Source: Candidatus Microgenomates bacterium (GTDB lineage Bacteria > Patescibacteriota > Microgenomatia > 2-02-FULL-39-11). From it: DNA of 6,702 bases. The notes below the pieces were generated by a model. The model saw only the letters and a list, made by a program, of their open reading frames with translations, had not been told where the DNA came from and did not search any database. This document shows, piece after piece, positions 4,279-6,702 of this stretch. Location: the NCBI GenBank assembly GCA_022866885.1, contig JALHWS010000091.1, positions 1-6,702 of the forward strand. Reading direction: 5' to 3'. Position 1 is the stretch's first letter, and every line of letters starts with the position of its first letter. The position numbers were made by a program, and so were the translations under genes.

Positions 4279-4620
4279 TTACCCGTAAACCGGTTCTGCC
4301 AAACCGTCTTTCTTGCCGTTAACCGCAATTCCCAATAACCAACCTACAGTATTGGCTACTGCTACCCCCACCCGCAGTCCGGTATAAGAACCGGGACCGG
4401 TATGGACGCGGATACCGGTCAGGTCTTTTGGTGTTAGATGATTAAGTTTAAGGATTTCCTCAATTATCGGCAACAAAACTTGTGAAGTCCAACTTTCTGT
4501 CTTTTGGATTAGTTCCTTGCGTTTTCCATTCATCTCCAAACCCACAACCACCTTCTTATTGTCCGATGTGTCTATAAGTAATTTACATTCTTTATTCTTA
4601 ATTCTTAATTCTTGATTCAT
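4279..4620 (-). CDS. tsaB: TsaB-like t6A synthesis subunit, N-terminal domain only
   Basis: TsaB is the non-catalytic partner of TsaD in the complex that puts threonylcarbamoyl on A37 of ANN-decoding tRNAs. The frame is 113 residues. It shows the family start (LLIDTS at 14-19) and the hallmark GPGSYTGLRVG at 75-85. Typical bacterial TsaB proteins have about 220-230 residues; here the second domain is absent and nothing downstream continues it. The end, with GIAVNGKK near 97-104 and a short tail, looks natural. My recollection is that short TsaB forms occur in CPR genomes. The ATG overlaps the tsaC stop in an ATGA, so translation is probably coupled. The first 11 residues are encoded by an AT-rich simple repeat and do not look like TsaB. 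TsaC and TsaE lie upstream; TsaD is not in the window. Confidence 0.88.
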   Translation of the reverse strand: MNQELRIKNKECKLLIDTSDNKKVVVGLEMNGKRKELIQKTESWTSQVLLPIIEEILKLNHLTPKDLTGIRVHTGPGSYTGLRVGVAVANTVGWLLGIAVNGKKDGLAEPVYG

Positions 4621-4625
4621 AATTC
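4587..4625. repeat. AT-rich simple repeat at the tsaC/tsaB junction
   Basis: Units related to TTAATTC recur five or so times in this stretch (for example ATTCTTAATTCTTAATTC). It spans the 4-base overlap of tsaC and tsaB and encodes the atypical N-terminus of TsaB. It may have grown by slippage. Because length changes here would shift the start of tsaB, it could be a mutable site. Confidence 0.65.
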
Positions 4626-5201
4626 AATTTTGATTGCGCCCTGGCGGATAATCTTCCAAGGTGTGACCGAACAATCGATAACTGTCGACGTTTGTCCTAT
4701 CCGGCATTCTCCCGGGATAACGTAATCAACCAACTTTATCAATTCCGGATCAAGATCTTCGTATTTATATGGCGTCTTCTGCCCATGGAAGTTAGCCGAC
4801 GGCCCGAGAACCGGTACACCTGCCGACTTTATCAACTCCAAAGGAATAATATGGTCAGGTATCCGTATTCCCAAGGTCTTTCCGTTTCCCCGAACCAAAG
4901 ACGGCACTTTCTCTGTTTTACAGTCGTAAATAACCGTCAAGGCTCCCGGCCAGTACTTTTGGGCCAGTTTACGGATTTCATCCGGAAGAGGGGACTGCCA
5001 ATAATTTTGGGCCATCGAAAGCGAATCGACTAAAACCGGTGTCGCCTGGCTTTCAGGTCTTTTTCTGGTTTTAAATAATCTTTTCACAGATTCAGGCCTG
5101 TCAATCCGGCAGCCGATCCCGTAAGCCGTATCTGTGGGAAAAATGACGATCCCGCCTTCTTTGATGATTTTTATTGCTTGAGTTAAATCAATCATAATCA
5201 T
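4617..5201 (-). CDS. tsaC: Threonylcarbamoyl-AMP synthase (TsaC/YrdC family)
   Basis: TsaC makes threonylcarbamoyl-AMP from threonine, bicarbonate and ATP, the first step of tRNA t6A37 synthesis. The frame has 194 residues, close to the usual length of stand-alone TsaC, so it lacks the Sua5 extension. Family motifs are in order: FPTDTAYGIG (21-30), a basic loop KTRKRPE (44-50), WPGALT (84-89), GIRIPDH (111-117), GPSANFHG (133-140) and STVIDC (172-177). Two starts are possible: Met1 at 5199-5201 and Met3 at 5193-5195. AAGGT at 5205-5209 is better spaced for Met3, so the protein may be 192 residues. Its stop overlaps the tsaB start. The 104-base gap to tsaE is mostly a palindromic repeat, whose first bases lie in the ribosome site. 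Confidence 0.93.
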   Translation of the reverse strand: MIMIDLTQAIKIIKEGGIVIFPTDTAYGIGCRIDRPESVKRLFKTRKRPESQATPVLVDSLSMAQNYWQSPLPDEIRKLAQKYWPGALTVIYDCKTEKVPSLVRGNGKTLGIRIPDHIIPLELIKSAGVPVLGPSANFHGQKTPYKYEDLDPELIKLVDYVIPGECRIGQTSTVIDCSVTPWKIIRQGAIKIEL

Positions 5202-5208
5202 TCTACCT

Positions 5209-5293
5209 TGTCATCCTGAACTTGTTTCAGGATCTATCCTGCATAGGAGGATTTCGCTGAAGTTCAAGATGCTGAAATAAATTCAGCATGACA
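5209..5293. repeat. Dispersed palindromic element, long copy
   Basis: The 85-bp unit has the same TGTCAT/ATGACA ends as 1054-1119. Hairpins are TCCTGAA/TTCAGGA and TGCTGAA/TTCAGCA, with a middle insert that includes ATCCT-GCAT-AGGA, for a cloverleaf-like fold. It fills 85 of the 104 bases between tsaE and tsaC. It could affect tsaC expression within the operon, since the transcript must carry it. Confidence 0.8.
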
Positions 5294-5305
5294 ATTTTAT
5301 AAATA

Positions 5306-5734
5306 CTATATCTTCTGAATAGTAATCTTACGTTGATTATCATCAATGATCAAAAACTTTATATCAATTCTTTTTTTAGGCAGCACTTTGCCCATTTTTT
5401 CGGCCCATTCAACAAGGACAACGGAATCAGGTTTATTAATAAACTCCGCCAGCCCGGTCGACTCAATTTCACCATTATTTGCCATCCGGTACAAGTCGGC
5501 ATGGTAGATGTTTTTTATTCTGGAATCAATAACCGGATAATGTCGCACAATAATAAAAGTAGGGGAGAGGATTCTCTTTTTTGGGAGAAAATAGTTTATC
5601 AATCGGCCGGTGAAGACTGTTTTCCCCGCCCCTAATTCTCCGTACAAACAGATGGTTTCACCTCCAACGAGCTTCAATCCGAAGGTCTCCCCCAGTTTTT
5701 TGGTTTCATCAGCAGTTTTGGTCGTGTATTCCAT
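5306..5734 (-). CDS. tsaE: TsaE, P-loop ATPase of t6A synthesis
   Basis: TsaE is the small ATPase that binds TsaB-TsaD and is needed for multiple turnovers of tRNA t6A37 synthesis. The frame has 142 residues, within the usual range. Motifs: the Walker A loop GELGAGKT at 32-39, the SPTF motif at 57-60, HADLYR at 78-83, and VLVEWAEKMG at 106-115 in the place of the usual VEWPE segment. The ATG at 5732-5734 is chosen because the motif spacing fits and no upstream in-frame start is needed. No Shine-Dalgarno site is visible. A TATAAT lies 12 bases upstream and is shared with the diverging GNAT gene. It is probably the first gene of a tsaE-tsaC-tsaB operon. Confidence 0.94.
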   Translation of the reverse strand: MEYTTKTADETKKLGETFGLKLVGGETICLYGELGAGKTVFTGRLINYFLPKKRILSPTFIIVRHYPVIDSRIKNIYHADLYRMANNGEIESTGLAEFINKPDSVVLVEWAEKMGKVLPKKRIDIKFLIIDDNQRKITIQKI

Positions 5735-5745
5735 TTTAGTTCTTT

Positions 5746-5753
5746 ATTATAAT
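5746..5753. promoter_or_regulatory. Palindromic -10 shared by tsaE and the GNAT gene
   Basis: ATTATAAT reads TATAAT on both strands (plus 5748-5753, minus 5751-5746). It lies 11 bases from the tsaE ATG and 15 bases from the GNAT ATG, so both leaders would be very short. No good -35 is visible on either side. Symmetric -10 elements are known to drive divergent transcription in bacteria. Confidence 0.55.
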
Positions 5754-5768
5754 GTATACTATCTATTT

Positions 5769-6245
5769 ATGCATACCAGAGAAGCAATTATCGATGACTT
5801 ACCGCAATTGGTTGCCCTTGGCCGACAGCTTTTGGAAATGCATCTGTCTTACGACCCTGAATACTACCTGCTTGAGGATAACTTCGACGAACTCTTCGGC
5901 AATTGGATCAAAGGGGAATTCGACAAACCCAATTCACTTCTGATGGTCGCCGAAGAAACAGAACCGGAAAAGAAAATCATCGGTTTCATCTCCGGTTTCA
6001 TCAAATATCTATATCCGTGGTTTCGGACAAAAAATGTCGGCCATATCGGCTACCTGATCGTGGATCCAACTTTTCGGCAAAAAGGAGTCGGCAAAACCCT
6101 GTCCCAAGCGGCTGACAACTGGTTTAAGGCAAAAAACGTCTCTTACATCGAAGTCTACACTGACGAGAAAAACCAAATCGGGCAAATCGTCTGGGATAAC
6201 TACGGATTTCTGCCTTTTAAGAAATTCTTAAGGAAAAAGATCTGA
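5769..6245 (+). CDS. GNAT-family N-acetyltransferase
   Basis: The protein has 158 residues from the ATG at 5769-5771. The frame is open 53 codons further upstream, but that part overlaps tsaE in antisense and lacks family features, so the downstream Met is preferred. The core GNAT strand and loop are clear: GHIGYLIVDPTFRQKGVGKTL, with the acetyl-CoA pyrophosphate-binding loop R-Q-K-G-V-G-K at about 103-109. Upstream, VAEETEPEKKIIGFISG is the usual beta hairpin, and WDNYGFLPF near the C-terminus is the typical end of the fold. The substrate cannot be told. Given that it neighbours tsaE, an RimI-like role is tempting, but I see no specific support. It ends convergent with, and overlapping by 18 bases, the gene at 6228. 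Confidence 0.9.
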   Translation: MHTREAIIDDLPQLVALGRQLLEMHLSYDPEYYLLEDNFDELFGNWIKGEFDKPNSLLMVAEETEPEKKIIGFISGFIKYLYPWFRTKNVGHIGYLIVDPTFRQKGVGKTLSQAADNWFKAKNVSYIEVYTDEKNQIGQIVWDNYGFLPFKKFLRKKI

Positions 6246-6702
6246 TTTCCCCGAATTTTTATTAATTTTCTTGATGCTTAAAAATATCCCTCCGCCAATA
6301 AAAATCAGTCCGCTTAAAACTAATCTGATTATGGGTAGCTGTGAAGTTGTATTATGATAACTTGCGGCTAATGTTTTTTCCGACTGGCCAGTCGCTTCTG
6401 AAATTGCCTCGCCTAAAACATCTTCCGTTCCATCCTTGGCAATTGTCGTTTTCTGCTCTTCCTTTATTTTTGTATCTGTAGATACTAATTGAGCGGTTGT
6501 TTTTATTGAAGTTGTAACAACGATTGTAGCTGTTACGGTTTTACTTTGTACTGGCTTATCCGTCGGTAACGGTTTCGGCGTATGAGTCGGTTTCACCGTA
6601 GGCTTAACTGCTAGTGTTAAGGTTATCGTTGGTTCACTAGTTGGCGACGGATCATTGCTAAAAAACATCACTAATAATTCATTTGAAGGAGAAGGTGAAT
6701 AA
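6228..6702 (-). CDS. C-terminal part of a Pro/Thr-rich membrane-anchored surface protein
   Basis: The frame is open to the right window edge, so the N-terminus is missing; 157 whole codons are visible and the stop is TAA at 6228-6230. An ATG at 6669-6671 is internal, since the frame above it continues in the same style (SPSPSNELLV). The first visible half is rich in Pro, Thr, Ser and Lys (PTVKPTHTPKPLPTDKP), a probable stalk or linker. A hydrophobic segment of about 20 residues near the end (IIRLVLSGLIFIGGGIFLSI) is followed by a basic tail KKINKNSGK, the layout of a membrane anchor with the bulk outside. No LPxTG sortase signal is seen. The folded outer domain, if any, lies outside the window. 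Confidence 0.82.
   Translation of the reverse strand, partial: YSPSPSNELLVMFFSNDPSPTSEPTITLTLAVKPTVKPTHTPKPLPTDKPVQSKTVTATIVVTTSIKTTAQLVSTDTKIKEEQKTTIAKDGTEDVLGEAISEATGQSEKTLAASYHNTTSQLPIIRLVLSGLIFIGGGIFLSIKKINKNSGKSDLFP

Noticed and set aside
4279..4281. Frameshift as the cause of the short TsaB
   Set aside because: No frame after the stop continues the TsaB sequence; a promoter starts there instead.
4692..5033. 113-codon open frame on the plus strand
   Set aside because: It is antisense to tsaC, which has all its family motifs.
1054..5293. CRISPR-like array or insertion sequence
   Set aside because: The two palindromic copies are over 4 kb apart with no spacers, no transposase and no cas genes.
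5610..5768. 53-codon N-terminal extension of the GNAT gene
   Set aside because: It overlaps tsaE and has no acetyltransferase features; the ATG at 5769 fits the family start.

Overview
The window looks like a chromosomal piece from a Candidate Phyla Radiation (Patescibacteria) bacterium, most likely a Microgenomates-like lineage. The reasons are compact gene packing, a t6A-synthesis cluster with a TsaB made only of its N-terminal domain, several Sec-exported Asn/Thr/Gly-rich repeat proteins, Pro/Thr-rich single-pass surface proteins, and few Shine-Dalgarno sites. The assignment is inferred from gene content, not from a phylogenetic marker.

Layout, left to right. Positions 1-1042 (minus) hold the N-terminal 347 codons of a large exported protein: signal peptide, Pro/Ala/Thr-rich stalk, then two copies of a 'TGPxSxN' repeat. 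Positions 1192-2310 (minus) encode a 372-residue secreted protein built from four repeats of the same family in an A-B-A-B order. Positions 2500-2673 (minus) encode a 57-residue DUF2292/YezD-like protein. Positions 2761-3381 (minus) encode a membrane-anchored DUF4352-like protein. Positions 3586-3897 (minus) encode a 103-residue secreted protein with a single repeat of the same family. Positions 4279-5734 (minus) carry tsaB, tsaC and tsaE for tRNA t6A37 synthesis, with no tsaD in view. A GNAT acetyltransferase (5769-6245, plus) diverges from tsaE. It runs tail-to-tail into the C-terminal end of another Pro/Thr-rich, membrane-anchored protein (6228 to beyond 6702, minus). So housekeeping tRNA-modification genes sit inside a cell-surface gene cluster.

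The most unusual feature is in the non-coding DNA. The two secreted repeat-protein genes have long leaders, strong Shine-Dalgarno sites of the same layout, and stable hairpins just after their stop codons. Each leader begins with a shared 17-nt core, CTGACCGCAMACGGARG. This core sits in a stem whose 3' arm is also the 5' arm of a U-tailed intrinsic terminator. That is the layout of an antiterminator/terminator switch. In the 103-residue gene the element lies at the predicted 5' end of the RNA, directly behind a TTGACA-18-TACTAT promoter, and a second intrinsic terminator follows just before the ribosome binding site. The DUF4352-like gene also has a terminator between its promoter and start codon. 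I do not recognise the 17-nt core as a known riboswitch or RNA family, and this needs a database search.

Two copies of a dispersed palindromic element (1054-1119 and 5209-5293) show compensatory base changes. A 23-24 bp imperfect inverted repeat flanks the 103-residue gene. No tRNA, rRNA, CRISPR array, transposase or integrase gene was found.
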